A stretch of DNA of 55,083 nt from Pseudomonadota bacterium (GCA_016704655.1 JADIZR010000004.1:177501-232583), one strand, 5' to 3'. Positions 34,446-44,502 are shown, counted from the stretch's first letter. Numbers and translations are program-made. The notes: generated by a model from the letters alone, not told the origin.

Positions 34446-35347
34446 CGACGCCGGTCAACCTGCGCAAGGGCCGTGATCCCACCGGGGATCACCTGGCGAC
34501 TGCGATCTTCGTGGCGGCCCTGGTCCACGGGCTCGTCATTCTGGGCGTGCGCTTCAGCGCTCCACCCGTGCCGGACAGCGCACTTCCCACGCTCGAGGTC
34601 CTGCTGGTCCCGACCGGGCCGGACGATCCGCAGGCTAACCTCGAGGCCGCGTATATCGCACAGCGCACGCAGCAGGGCACCGGTACCGGCATGGAGGCCG
34701 GGCGAGCCTCGTTGCCGGAAGCGCGGCCGGAACAGGCAGCGGTGCCGAAAGCTCCCGCCTCGGACCAGGAAGTGCCGGCAAGGCTCCCCGAACCCGAGGG
34801 CGCAGTGTCAGTGCTTGCGCGTCGCGCGCTCGAAGCCGAGCGGCTCGCCACCGGCTCGGAGCCGCGCGAGGAACCCCCTGTGTTCTATGCCAGCCCGGCA
34901 CCAGCCGCGCCGACCGTCGGCCTGAATGCCGCAGTGGCCGACCGCGATCTGCACCTGCGCGGCCAGCTGTCGGTGGACGGCAAGCTCTTCGCCAATACGC
35001 GCGAATCCGCTATCGCCGCGTACCTGGACGGCTGGAAACGCAGGATCGAGCGCGTTGGTACCCTCAATTTCCCGAACGAAGCCAGGCGCCGGCAACTGTC
35101 GGGCAATCCCGTGCTGGAGGTGGCGATCCGTGCCAACGGCACGCTCGAATCGGTGATCGTGCGGCGCACGAGCGGCCACCGCGAACTGGACAACGCCGCC
35201 GTCGGCATCGTGCGCCTCGCTGCGCCGTTCGAACCCTTCTCGAGCGCGTTGCGTGAGCGTTACCCCGTGCTGCGCTTCGCCTACGAGTGGCAGTTCATCA
35301 ACGGCCAGCTTGGCGGCGCCGGCGCGGTATTCTCCTCGGGTCCGTAG
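34442..35347 (+). CDS. TonB-family energy-transducer-like protein
   Basis: A 301-residue protein with an N-terminal membrane helix (~19-38; TAIFVAALVHGLVILGVRF) and a Pro/Ala/Glu-rich periplasmic linker. A C-terminal TonB-like domain starts at ~205 (RVGTLNFPNEARRR...GNPVLEVAIRANGTLESV). In Pseudomonas a TonB homologue (TonB3) needed for twitching motility sits at this same position beside pilG and gshB. That makes a pilus-related role as likely as nutrient uptake. It could also energise BtuB. The start is TTG 34442, overlapping the gshB stop. No exbB or exbD is nearby. Confidence 0.85.
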   Translation: MTTPVNLRKGRDPTGDHLATAIFVAALVHGLVILGVRFSAPPVPDSALPTLEVLLVPTGPDDPQANLEAAYIAQRTQQGTGTGMEAGRASLPEARPEQAAVPKAPASDQEVPARLPEPEGAVSVLARRALEAERLATGSEPREEPPVFYASPAPAAPTVGLNAAVADRDLHLRGQLSVDGKLFANTRESAIAAYLDGWKRRIERVGTLNFPNEARRRQLSGNPVLEVAIRANGTLESVIVRRTSGHRELDNAAVGIVRLAAPFEPFSSALRERYPVLRFAYEWQFINGQLGGAGAVFSSGP

Positions 35348-35364
35348 CGCGATACTGTCTCCCC

Positions 35365-35922
35365 GTGACCGCCTACCTCACCAACCAGTTCCTGATCGCC
35401 ATGCCCGCCATGGACGACCCGAACTTCGCCCAGACCGTGACGCTGGTGTGCGAACACAGCGAGCGCGGCGCGCTGGGCATCGTCATCAATCGCACGCTGC
35501 CGATGACACTCGGCGAGGTCTTCCAGCAGCTCGACCTCGATTGCTCGCGCTCGCGCGTCAGCGACCAGCCTGTCCTGCGAGGCGGCCCGGTACAGACGGA
35601 ACGCGGCTTCGTGCTGCACTCGCCGGCGGGCAACTATGAGTCGTCGCTGCCGTTCTCGGAGCGCATGCACCTGACCACGTCGCGCGACATTCTCGATGCC
35701 CTTGCTGCCGGCGAAGGGCCCGGCAACGCCGTCATCGCCCTGGGCTACGCGGGCTGGGAGGCCGGCCAGCTCGAGGACGAGATGGCGCGCAATGCCTGGC
35801 TCTCGGTGGATGCGGACGAGCGCGTGCTGTTCGCGACGCCCATCGAGCAGCGCTGGAGCGCGGCCGCCCGGTTGCTGGGCGTCGACCTGCTCTCGCTCAG
35901 CAGCGACGCGGGCCACGCCTGA
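35365..35922 (+). CDS. yqgE: YqgE/AlgH family protein
   Basis: A 185-residue protein of the UPF0301 family. The conserved blocks are FLIAMPAMDDPNFAQTV, VCEHSERGALGIVINR and GYAGWEAGQLEDEMARNAWL. In Pseudomonas the homologue AlgH affects alginate production, but its molecular activity is unknown. GTG 35365 gives exactly the family N-terminus (TAYLTNQFLIAMP); an ORF starting at 35287 would overlap the tonB-like gene. It is followed 68 bp later by ruvX, its near-universal partner. Intact. Confidence 0.92.
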   Translation: MTAYLTNQFLIAMPAMDDPNFAQTVTLVCEHSERGALGIVINRTLPMTLGEVFQQLDLDCSRSRVSDQPVLRGGPVQTERGFVLHSPAGNYESSLPFSERMHLTTSRDILDALAAGEGPGNAVIALGYAGWEAGQLEDEMARNAWLSVDADERVLFATPIEQRWSAAARLLGVDLLSLSSDAGHA

Positions 35923-35990
35923 TTCCGACCCACAAAGGCGATCCGCCACCACCCGCCGGCCAGAGCGGGCATCCGTCCTCGGGCGAGGTC

Positions 35991-36413
35991 GTGCTCGCGT
36001 TCGATTTCGGCAGCCGCCGCATCGGGGTCGCCGTCGGACAGACGATGACCGGGTCGGCCACTGCGATCGGCGCCCTGCCGGCCCGGAATGGAGCGCCGGA
36101 CTGGCCCGCCGTCGATACGTGCATTGCCCAGTGGGCCCCGACCCGGCTGCTGGTCGGGCTCCCCTATAATATGGACGACTCGGACACCACCACGACAGCA
36201 GCCTGCCGTGCCTTCGGCGAAAAACTCGCGCGGCGCTCAGGACTGCCGGTCGACTACGTGGACGAGCGCCTGACGTCCAATGCCGCTTACGACGAGTTGC
36301 GCAGCGAGCGCCGCTCCGGAACGCGCGCGCGACGCATCCGTCCCGAGGACATCGATGCGAACGCGGCACGGCTGATCCTGACGACGTGGCTGCGGAACGG
36401 GAGTCCATCTTGA
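35991..36413 (+). CDS. ruvX: Putative Holliday junction resolvase RuvX/YqgF
   Basis: RNase H-fold protein implicated in 16S rRNA 5'-end maturation and possibly recombination. The 140-residue protein has LAFDFGSRRIGVAVGQ at the N-terminus (first catalytic Asp), LLVGLPYNMD, and VDYVDERLTSNAAYDEL with the second acidic pair. The final acidic residue is in EDIDANAARLIL. The GTG at 35991 is the best start; no ATG is available upstream. Its TGA overlaps the TTG start of pyrB (TTGA), so ruvX and pyrB are coupled. In Pseudomonas pyrR separates them; here it is absent. Confidence 0.9.
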   Translation: MLAFDFGSRRIGVAVGQTMTGSATAIGALPARNGAPDWPAVDTCIAQWAPTRLLVGLPYNMDDSDTTTTAACRAFGEKLARRSGLPVDYVDERLTSNAAYDELRSERRSGTRARRIRPEDIDANAARLILTTWLRNGSPS

Positions 36414-37411
36414 AGACTGACACCGGCCGAGACCTGCAGCGCGACCATGCCGGCCGCCTGCGCCACCTGCTCACGCTCGAAGGCCTTGCGCGCGACGAGA
36501 TCGTGCACCTGCTCGACCTCGCGCAGTTCTACGTCCGCGAACCCGGCGACCTGCCCGCCCGCGACGGCGCGCTGCTCGGCCGCACCGTGGCGAACCTGTT
36601 CTTCGAGCCGAGCACGCGCACGCGCGTCTCCTTCGAGCTCGCTGCCACACGCCTCGGCGCGGACGTGGTCAACCTGGACCTGCACTCCTCCTCGCGCGTG
36701 AAGGGTGAGACCGTGCTCGACACCATCTACACGCTGCAGGCGATGATGGTGGACGTATTCGTGATGCGCGATTCGGAACCCGGCCTGCCGGCCTTCGTCG
36801 CCGCGCACGTGCAGCCGCACGTCAGCGTGCTGAACGCGGGCGAGGCGCACGTCTCGCACCCAACGCAGGGACTGCTGGACGTGCTGACCATCCGCCAGCG
36901 CAAGGGCGACCTGCAGAACCTGTGCGTCGCGGTCGTGGGCGACATCCGCCATTCCCGTGTCGCCCGTTCGACCGGGACCGCGCTGCAGACGCTCGGCGTC
37001 GGCGAGCTGCGCTTCGTGTCCCCGGCGAGCCTTGCCCCGGATGCGGACGAGTTCCCAGGCGCGAAGCGCTGCGCTTCGCTCGAGGACGGGATCCGCGGCG
37101 CCGACGTCATCATGGCGCTGCGCATCCAGAAGGAGCGCATGGACCAGTCGCAGATCCCGGACGTCGATGCGTTCCTGAAGGAATGGGGCATCACCGAACG
37201 CAGGATCCTGCATGCGAACAAGGGCGCGATCGTGCTGCATCCGGGCCCGATGAACCGTGGCGTCGAGATCACCAGCGCGATCGCGGACGGCCCGTCATCG
37301 GCCGTGCAGCAGCAGGTCCGCAACGGCGTCGCCGTACGCATGGCGGTGCTCGCGACGATCGTGCGCAACGTGCAGGTCCGCAACGTGCAGGCCGGCAGGC
37401 GCGAGGTCTGA
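36410..37411 (+). CDS. pyrB: Aspartate carbamoyltransferase, catalytic chain
   Basis: Commits carbamoyl phosphate and aspartate to pyrimidine synthesis. The 333-residue protein has the carbamoyl-phosphate motif FFEPSTRTRVSFELAA and the aspartate-binding HVSHPTQGLLD. VVGDIRHSRVARS and ALRIQKERMD follow (the 80s- and 240s-loop equivalents). TTG 36410 overlaps the ruvX stop and has GGGAG seven bases upstream, so it is preferred over GTG 36386. The stop overlaps the ATG of the pyrK-like gene (TGATG). In pseudomonads PyrB assembles with an inactive dihydroorotase PyrC'; that gene is not here. No pyrR or pyrI is present, so control is unknown. Confidence 0.94.
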   Translation: MKTDTGRDLQRDHAGRLRHLLTLEGLARDEIVHLLDLAQFYVREPGDLPARDGALLGRTVANLFFEPSTRTRVSFELAATRLGADVVNLDLHSSSRVKGETVLDTIYTLQAMMVDVFVMRDSEPGLPAFVAAHVQPHVSVLNAGEAHVSHPTQGLLDVLTIRQRKGDLQNLCVAVVGDIRHSRVARSTGTALQTLGVGELRFVSPASLAPDADEFPGAKRCASLEDGIRGADVIMALRIQKERMDQSQIPDVDAFLKEWGITERRILHANKGAIVLHPGPMNRGVEITSAIADGPSSAVQQQVRNGVAVRMAVLATIVRNVQVRNVQAGRREV

Positions 37412-38379
37412 TGCGAATGAACAACCCCGGTCCTGCCGCCTGCAGCATCGACGAAAAGGGACGCGGTCGCGGCGCGCCGCCGGAACGACGCGTGCATCGC
37501 GACACGATATTCGTCGAGGACGGCCGGTTGCTCTCGCAGCAGCAGTACCCGGGCGAACAGTTCGTCATTCGCATCCAGGCGCCGCAGTGCGCCGCCGCCG
37601 CGGTGCCCGGCAGCTTCGCGCACCTGACGTGCAACCCTGAACGCCCGATGCGCCGGCCGCTGTCGCTGATGCGCGTCGATGCGAAGGCGGGCTGGATCGA
37701 AATCCTCTACAAGATCGTGGGACCCGGCCTCGCGGCTCTGTCGCAGCAGCCGCTGGGCGCGACGATCAGCGTGCTTGGACCGATCGGCAACGGCTTCAGC
37801 GCGCATCCCGAGCGGCCCCGAACACTGCTCATCGGCGGCGGCGTAGGCATCCCGCCCATGGTGTTCCTGGCGGAATCGCTGAAGACGCGCCGTGCTGGAA
37901 CGCCCTGGCAGCCGCTCGTGCTGATGGGGTCCGAGATCGAGTTTCCGTTCCGCGCTCGTCCGTCGCAGATCCTGGTGCCGGGCGTGCCGAACGAGGCGAT
38001 CGCCTGCATGCCGCTGCTCGACGACTGGGGCATTGCGAGCCGTCTCGCCAGCTTCGGCGGGTTTCCGGGCTGCTTCCACGGCTACGTGACCGATCTCGCC
38101 GCGCATTGGCTTGCGTCGCTCGACTCACAAGCGCTGGGCGAGGTCGAGATGTTTGCATGCGGCCCGACACCGATGCTGCAGGCCACGGCGCGCGTGGCGC
38201 GCAGGTTCGGCGTGCCGTGCCAGGTGTCGCTCGAGGAGTTCATGGCCTGCGCGGTCGGCGGCTGCGCCGGGTGCGCCGTGCCGGTCGTGCAGGCCGATGG
38301 CTCGCTCGCGATGAAACGCGTGTGCGTCGACGGGCCTGTGTTCGACGCGAATGCGGTGTTTCCACCGCAGGTTTCCTAG
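37411..38379 (+). CDS. PyrK-like FAD/[2Fe-2S] electron-transfer protein
   Basis: A 322-residue ferredoxin-reductase-type protein resembling the dihydroorotate dehydrogenase B electron-transfer subunit. It has an FAD-binding barrel (RRPLSLMRVD, RxxS-type motif), an NAD-binding GGGVGIPPMVFLAESL, the conserved CGPTPMLQA and a C-terminal [2Fe-2S] loop. The loop cysteines are spaced C-x4-C-x2-C (CAVGGCAGC) plus a later Cys, as in PyrK. PyrK normally serves PyrD type 1B of Gram-positives; no pyrD lies nearby. Coupling to pyrB (TGATG) points to pyrimidine synthesis, but the electron acceptor is unknown. The first ~25 residues are not conserved, so a later start is possible. Confidence 0.85.
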   Translation: MRMNNPGPAACSIDEKGRGRGAPPERRVHRDTIFVEDGRLLSQQQYPGEQFVIRIQAPQCAAAAVPGSFAHLTCNPERPMRRPLSLMRVDAKAGWIEILYKIVGPGLAALSQQPLGATISVLGPIGNGFSAHPERPRTLLIGGGVGIPPMVFLAESLKTRRAGTPWQPLVLMGSEIEFPFRARPSQILVPGVPNEAIACMPLLDDWGIASRLASFGGFPGCFHGYVTDLAAHWLASLDSQALGEVEMFACGPTPMLQATARVARRFGVPCQVSLEEFMACAVGGCAGCAVPVVQADGSLAMKRVCVDGPVFDANAVFPPQVS

Positions 38380-38797
38380 CGCGCTTTGGGCAGCCAGAGA
38401 GGCCTGGCACAAGAGGATTGCTGGCGTTCGATGCGCCGCGCCTGAGCTCGCTCGCGGGGCGCCCGCAAGCTCGCACGGCGCAAGTACCCTGCGTGGAAGC
38501 TGACCATCATGCGTCGGACCATCCCCAGCCAGGGGAGGTGCGCGACCCGAACTCCAACTCGGCCGTCTGGATGAGCACTGCGGTGTCTGCAGAATGCGCA
38601 GCAACAATCAGGCTCTCTCACCGACTCGTGTTGGTGCCCAAGCCAACGTCGTCCTGCAAGCAGTCGCTCGACGGCGAGTATCGACCCTTCTGAGACGGTC
38701 GCGAGCGGCCGCGTTCGGGAACGCTGACTGAGTCAGCGTAGGGCTGAACCAAGACAATTTCGGTGATGATGCCGCAGCTCAGGGAAATCGGCGCTTC
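38380..38797. other. 418-bp convergent intergenic region, no gene recognised
   Basis: This region lies between the pyrK-like and TolB/TPR stop codons. Short open frames on both strands show no recognisable protein family. No terminator hairpin with a T run was found, and no tRNA or known RNA motif is apparent. It may be decayed DNA. Confidence 0.5.
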
Positions 38798-40636
38798 CTA
38801 CTTCGTCCCGTCCGCGCAAACCGTCGCGGCGCGCGGATCCCGGGTCTTCAGTCGCTCGACCAGCGCCTTGAATCGCGGCGTGCAACGGATCGGATCCAGT
38901 GCGGGCAGCATCATCGACCACTCTGGCGGAGTCGCATTAGTCTCGGGATGGTCGACGCTGCGCTCGAGGTAATCCAGCGCGAGATCCGGCGCACCCAGTA
39001 GCACCAGCAGCGCCGGCGTTTCGCCCGTTGCGAAGATGTTGCCGCTGGTCGGATCGAGGCTGCTGCGGCCGGTGTAGGCCGCGAGGCGCCGCGCCGCTGC
39101 CCGTCGATCACCCTGGCCTGCGAAAGCGTCGACGACCTCGTCGACGAGGGAAGAGGCGCTGCCATCACCGGTTCGGGCGATTGCATGCAGGAACGGTCGC
39201 GCCGCTTCGGGGTCGCCGCGCAGCAGTTCGGCAAACGCGACTATGATCTGACAGCTTCTGTAGTCCGGCGCAAACGCCAGCACGCGCTCGCAGGTCGCGC
39301 GGGCGTCGGCGACGCGTCCCAGGGTCAACAGCACGTAGCCCCGGTTGTTCGCGACCACCAGGGAGCGCGGGTCCAGTTCACTCGCACGATCCAGTGCCAC
39401 GAGTCCGGCTGCCGGATTGCCAGCCATCATCGTATCCGTGCCCAACCACTGGTAAGCGGTCGCAAAGGAGGGGCGAATCGCGATTGCGCGTTCTAACAGG
39501 GTGATGGCGGTATTCCGACGCCGCTCCCAACTGGCCGCCGACGCCAAAGCCGCATAGGGTTCGGGCAGGGTCGGGTCCAGCCCCAGCGCCATCCCGACGG
39601 CATCGGTTACCAGCCGGAAGGCATTCTCGTAGCTGATCCTGGCCGAGTAGTCCGGGATGACGGCATAGGCCAGCGCCAGACCGCCATAGGCCTGTGCGAA
39701 CTTCGGATCGGCGGCGATCGCCTGGTTGAACAGGTCAACCGCCTGCCAGAGCTTCTCCCCGTTCCGCGTATGCCACAGCGCCATGCCGCGCAGGTACAGG
39801 TCGTACGCCTCGAGATTCCGGGTTCCGGCCGAGTCTTGACCCGGACTCTTGGGGCTGGCGATCTTCACCTTGAGTTCGTCACCGATCGCCCGGGCGATCT
39901 CGTCCTGGATCGCGAAGATGTCTTCGAGCTTGCGGTCGTAGGTCTGCGACCAGAGATGGAAGCCGTTCTGTGCGTCGATCAGCTGCGCGGTGATGCGAAC
40001 CTTGTCGCCCTGCCGGCGAACGCTGCCCTCGAGCACCATGCGCACGTTGAGCGCGGCGGCGATCTCGGGCACCTCCATCGGTTTGCCCTTGAACGAGAAC
40101 GACGAGGTGCGGGCCGCGACTTGCAGCTCCCGCGTGCCGGCGAGCACGTTCAGGATCTCCTCCGAGATGCCGTCCGAGAAGTATTCGTTGTCCGGGTCGC
40201 CGGACATGTTGACGAACGGCAGCACCGCGATCGAGTTGTCCGGGATGTCGTCAGCCGCGCTCGCGGCAACGCCCGGTGGCTCGAGCGATGCCGTGGCGGG
40301 CGAAGGCGCGTCGCTCGCCTTGTCGTAGCGCCAGAAGATCCCGCCACCGACGAGGAAAAGCAGCGTGATGATGATCAGCTCCGCTGCGCTGACTCGTTGC
40401 CGGCCCTGGTCGCCGTGATACCAGGCGATCAACAGGACGATGGGCAGGCCGATCAGCAGCGCAAGCGTCGTGAACTGCTGAATCTGGCGCGGCCAGTCGA
40501 ACGTGCTGGTGACGTACTCGAGACCCTGGAGCAGGCCCCAGGCGCCGGCCGCGTAGACGATTCCCCACTGCACCACTTTGCGGGGGCGCAGCTTGGTCCA
40601 GGTGCTTTCATTCTCCCCTTCGCTCGCGTCGGTCAC
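38798..40636 (-). CDS. TolB-like/FlgO domain and TPR-repeat membrane protein
   Basis: A 612-residue protein. The N-terminus (RKVVQWGIVYAAGAWGLLQG) leads into membrane helices at ~19-40, ~50-68 and ~82-98. A TolB_N/FlgO-like domain follows at ~130-260 (SIAVLPFVNMSGDPDNEYFS, SDGISEEILNVLAG, LEGSVRRQGDKVRITAQLID). The C-terminal ~330 residues form tetratricopeptide-like repeats. This architecture is frequent in Xanthomonadales-like genomes, often fused to or beside winged-helix or adenylate-cyclase regulators; function is unknown. GTG 40636 is chosen because GGAGG lies five bases upstream. It interrupts the otherwise pseudomonad-like order between the pyr and pil blocks. Confidence 0.85.
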   Translation of the reverse strand: MTDASEGENESTWTKLRPRKVVQWGIVYAAGAWGLLQGLEYVTSTFDWPRQIQQFTTLALLIGLPIVLLIAWYHGDQGRQRVSAAELIIITLLFLVGGGIFWRYDKASDAPSPATASLEPPGVAASAADDIPDNSIAVLPFVNMSGDPDNEYFSDGISEEILNVLAGTRELQVAARTSSFSFKGKPMEVPEIAAALNVRMVLEGSVRRQGDKVRITAQLIDAQNGFHLWSQTYDRKLEDIFAIQDEIARAIGDELKVKIASPKSPGQDSAGTRNLEAYDLYLRGMALWHTRNGEKLWQAVDLFNQAIAADPKFAQAYGGLALAYAVIPDYSARISYENAFRLVTDAVGMALGLDPTLPEPYAALASAASWERRRNTAITLLERAIAIRPSFATAYQWLGTDTMMAGNPAAGLVALDRASELDPRSLVVANNRGYVLLTLGRVADARATCERVLAFAPDYRSCQIIVAFAELLRGDPEAARPFLHAIARTGDGSASSLVDEVVDAFAGQGDRRAAARRLAAYTGRSSLDPTSGNIFATGETPALLVLLGAPDLALDYLERSVDHPETNATPPEWSMMLPALDPIRCTPRFKALVERLKTRDPRAATVCADGTK

Positions 40637-40867
40637 GCGGTCCTCCGTGATGCGCTCGAGTGTAGCGAGATTGCCAGCCGGCGGTCTCTGGATTGCCCGA
40701 TTCCGGCACGTCGAGGCACGCCCGAGCGACAGATGGCAGACGCGGCCCACCCGCCACATTGAGCCGACGTCGTACGGCTGGTTGGCCAGTATGCGACATC
40801 GGCGAGTGAATGCTTTCTACTGGAACTTGCAGCAGGAGCCAACACGTTGACGCCGCCTGCGCCGTGC

Positions 40868-40930
40868 GAGCGGAATCGACGGCGGTGATGCTGCTGTTGC
40901 GGTGATGATCGGCGTCGATTCCGGTCGCTC
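40868..40930. repeat. Imperfect inverted repeat upstream of the TolB/TPR gene
   Basis: GAGCGGAATCGACG (40868-40881) pairs with CGTCGATTCCGGTCGCTC (40913-40930), apart from a 2-4 base bulge. Only 15 bp separates it from the longer perfect hairpin at 40946. The whole gap 40637-41065 (429 bp) has no gene; it must include the promoter of the TolB/TPR gene, which I could not pinpoint. Confidence 0.6.
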
Positions 40931-40945
40931 AGGCGCGGTCTCGCA

Positions 40946-41021
40946 GGCCTCCGTTCCGGTTCTTCTTCCGGCGAGCGTGTCTGCCTTTCCGCTCGCCGGA
41001 AGAAGAACCGGAACGGAGGCC
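40946..41021. repeat. Perfect 32-bp inverted repeat (long hairpin) after the pilT-pilU operon
   Basis: The arms 40946-40977 and 40990-41021 are exact reverse complements (starting GGCCTCCGTTCCGG) around a 12-nt loop. It lies 44 bp past the last pil ATPase stop. No T run follows on either strand, so it is not a classical intrinsic terminator. A 32-bp perfect stem is unusually long and conserved, suggesting recent origin or strong constraint. Confidence 0.85.
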
Positions 41022-41065
41022 CTCAACACCATCGCTGCCTGCGAATCGCCAGCCGCGCCAGCGAC

Positions 41066-42223
41066 TCAACCGAAGTTGATCTTCGCCTCGAGGTTCGTGC
41101 GCGAGTCGGCGTTCGAAATCGCCTCCTCGAGCGTGACCTTGCCCTGCTTGAACAGCTCGTAGAGCGCGATGTCGAAGCTCTGCACGCCCTTCTCGCTGCT
41201 GCGGATCAGCGACTCCTTGACGCCGATCACGTCGCCCTTCTTGATCAGTTCCTGCACGTGCGGCGTGTTGAGCAACACCTCGAGCGCGGCGCAGCGCTTG
41301 CCGTCTTTGCCCATGACCAGGCGCTGGGAAAGGATCGCCTTCAGGTACTGCGACAGGTCGAGGAAGATCTGCGAGTGCTGGTCGCGCGGGAACATGTTGA
41401 TGATGCGGTCGAGCGTCTCGGCCGCGTTGTTGGCATGCAGCGTCGCGAGGCACAGGTGACCGGTACCGGCGAAAGTCAGCGCGTATTCCATCGACTCGCG
41501 GTCACGGATTTCGCCGATCAGGATCACGTCCGGCGCGGCGCGCATGGCGCTGCGCAGCGCGCGATGGAACGACCTGGTGTCGAGTCCCACCTCGCGCTGG
41601 TTGACGATCGACTTCTTGTTCCGGTGCAGGAACTCGATCGGGTCCTCGACCGTCAGGATGTGGTCGGACGAGGTCTCGTTGCGGTAATTGAGCATGGCCG
41701 CGAGCGAAGTCGACTTGCCGGAGCCGGTGGCGCCCACCATGAGCACCAGCCCGCGCTTGATCATGACCAGGTCCTTCATGATCATCGGCAGGCCGAGCTC
41801 TTCGAGCGAAGGCATGTCGGCGGTGATGTAGCGCAACACCATTGCGGGGTTGCCGCGCTGGTGGAAGACCGCGATGCGGAAACGCCCGAGACCCGGTTCG
41901 GAGATCGCGAAGTCGATTTCCAGCTCCTGCTGGAAGTAATCGATCTGTTCCTGGTTCATCAGGCCGTACGCGGCCTGGCGCACCTGGTCTGCCGTCAGCA
42001 CCTGCTTGTTGACCGGGACGATCTTGCCCTCGATCTTGATCTTGATCGGGGCATTCGAACTGAAGAACAGGTCGGACGCCTTCTTCTCCACCATCAGCTT
42101 GAACAGCGGCTTGGTGTTCAGCACGAAGCTGCGGGCCGTGTCGGCCCCCACCATGCCAGTGTCGTTCAGCATCCGTTCGTGCGGCGGTGAGGTGGCATCG
42201 AGATCGGGGGTTTCGGTCGCCAT
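41066..42223 (-). CDS. Second PilU-like pilus retraction ATPase
   Basis: A 385-residue hexameric secretion-superfamily ATPase. It has the N-terminal MVEKKASDLFFSSNAPIKIKI, Walker A GATGSGKST, the Asp/Glu boxes (TVEDPIEF; LIGEIRDRESMEYAL) and the His box (LCLATLHANN). The C-terminus reads VQSFDIALYELFKQGKVT, the PilU pattern, and lacks PilT's AIRNLIRE. It is the third and last ATPase in tandem, its ATG (42223) overlapping the stop of the previous gene. It probably assists PilT in high-force retraction. Divergence from its neighbour suggests an old duplication rather than a recent copy. GTG 42226 is an alternative start. Confidence 0.88.
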   Translation of the reverse strand: MATETPDLDATSPPHERMLNDTGMVGADTARSFVLNTKPLFKLMVEKKASDLFFSSNAPIKIKIEGKIVPVNKQVLTADQVRQAAYGLMNQEQIDYFQQELEIDFAISEPGLGRFRIAVFHQRGNPAMVLRYITADMPSLEELGLPMIMKDLVMIKRGLVLMVGATGSGKSTSLAAMLNYRNETSSDHILTVEDPIEFLHRNKKSIVNQREVGLDTRSFHRALRSAMRAAPDVILIGEIRDRESMEYALTFAGTGHLCLATLHANNAAETLDRIINMFPRDQHSQIFLDLSQYLKAILSQRLVMGKDGKRCAALEVLLNTPHVQELIKKGDVIGVKESLIRSSEKGVQSFDIALYELFKQGKVTLEEAISNADSRTNLEAKINFG

Positions 42224-43368
42224 CACTCTTCTTCCTCGAGAATCTTGAGCGAGCCGGACTCGTCCGGGTGAGCCGATTTTTCGCGCTTGCTCTCGAGCTT
42301 GATGCGCAGCCGGATCTCGTTCTTCGAGTCGGCGTTGCGCAGCGCTTCCTCATAGGAAATGGTCCCGGATTCGAACAGCTCGAACAATGCCTGGTCGAAG
42401 GTCTTCATGCCGAGCCGGTTCGACTTGGCCATGATTTCCTTGATGGCGCTGACCTCGCCGCGGAAGATCAGGTCGGCGATCAAAGGCGTGTTCAGCATCA
42501 CTTCCATCGCCGCGATGCGCCCCTTGCCCGACTCGCGCGGTATCAGGCGCTGCGCGATCATGGCCCGGATGTTCAGCGAAAGGTCCATCAGCAACTGCTC
42601 GCGCCGGTCTTCCGGGAAGAAGTTGATGATGCGGTCCATCGCCTGGTTGGCGCTGTTGGCGTGCAGCGTCGCGAGCACCAGGTGGCCGGTCTCGGCGAAC
42701 TGGATGCCGTATTCCATCGTTTCGCGGTCGCGAATTTCGCCGATCAGGATCACGTCGGGCGCCTGGCGCAGAGTGTTCTTGAGCGCCATGTGCCAGCTTT
42801 CGGTGTCGACGCCCACTTCACGCTGCGTCACGACGCAGTTGCGGTGGGTGTGGACGTACTCGATCGGGTCCTCGATCGTGATGATGTGGCCGCGGGTCTT
42901 GTCGTTGCGGTAGTCCAGCATCGCAGCGAGCGAAGTCGACTTGCCCGACCCGGTCGCGCCGACCAGGATGCACAGGCCGCGCTTCGACAGCACGATCTCC
43001 TTCAATATCGGCGGCAGCTCGAGGTCGTCGATGGTCGGCACCTTGATGTTGATGGTGCGCAGCACCGCGCCGGTGAGCCCCATCTGCACGAAGGCGCTGA
43101 CGCGGAAGCGGCCGATGCCCGGCGGCGCGATCGCGAAGTTGCATTCGCGCGTCGCGTCGAACTCCTTGGTCTGGCGGTCGTTCATGATCGCGCGCACGAG
43201 CAACTGCGCCTGCTCCGGAGTCAGCGGCTGGTTGGTCTGCGGCTTGATCTCGCCGTCGATCTTGATCGCCGGCGGGAAGCCGGCGGTGATGAAGAGGTCG
43301 GAACCGTCGCGCTCGACCATCCGGCGCAGCAGGTCCTGCATGAGCTTGATGCTGGTATCACGATCCAT
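42223..43368 (-). CDS. pilU: Pilus retraction ATPase PilU
   Basis: A 381-residue PilT-paralogue that, in Vibrio and Pseudomonas, enhances retraction through PilT. SDLFITAGFPPAIKIDGEI, Walker A GATGSGKST, TIEDPIEYVH, VILIGEIRDRETMEYGIQF and the His-box segment VLATLHANSANQ are present. The characteristic Glu-rich tail (ILEEEE) matches known PilU proteins. The start is ATG 43368, 30 bp after pilT; the stop overlaps the second pilU-like gene. The order pilT-pilU is ancestral; the extra paralogue behind it is the unusual point. Confidence 0.9.
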   Translation of the reverse strand: MDRDTSIKLMQDLLRRMVERDGSDLFITAGFPPAIKIDGEIKPQTNQPLTPEQAQLLVRAIMNDRQTKEFDATRECNFAIAPPGIGRFRVSAFVQMGLTGAVLRTINIKVPTIDDLELPPILKEIVLSKRGLCILVGATGSGKSTSLAAMLDYRNDKTRGHIITIEDPIEYVHTHRNCVVTQREVGVDTESWHMALKNTLRQAPDVILIGEIRDRETMEYGIQFAETGHLVLATLHANSANQAMDRIINFFPEDRREQLLMDLSLNIRAMIAQRLIPRESGKGRIAAMEVMLNTPLIADLIFRGEVSAIKEIMAKSNRLGMKTFDQALFELFESGTISYEEALRNADSKNEIRLRIKLESKREKSAHPDESGSLKILEEEE

Positions 43369-43398
43369 GGTTCTTTAATTCCAGACGACGGCCGCCGT

Positions 43399-44439
<1,041 letters not shown>

Positions 44440-44502
44440 CGTGTCGGCTCCCTCTAGCCTGCGAGCCGAATCCGGAACCGGACGGGTCTTGCAGGCCGGC
44501 AA

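Noticed and set aside
36922..37410. Upstream extension of the pyrK-like gene
   Set aside because: It overlaps pyrB in another frame; ATG 37411 overlapping the pyrB stop is the natural start.
38380..38797. Coding frames of 60-80 residues in the pyrK-TPR gap
   Set aside because: No family similarity, no ribosome-binding sites and overlapping frames on both strands of similar quality.
40946..41021. Rho-independent terminator for the pilT operon
   Set aside because: Despite the strong stem, neither strand has a T run after the hairpin.
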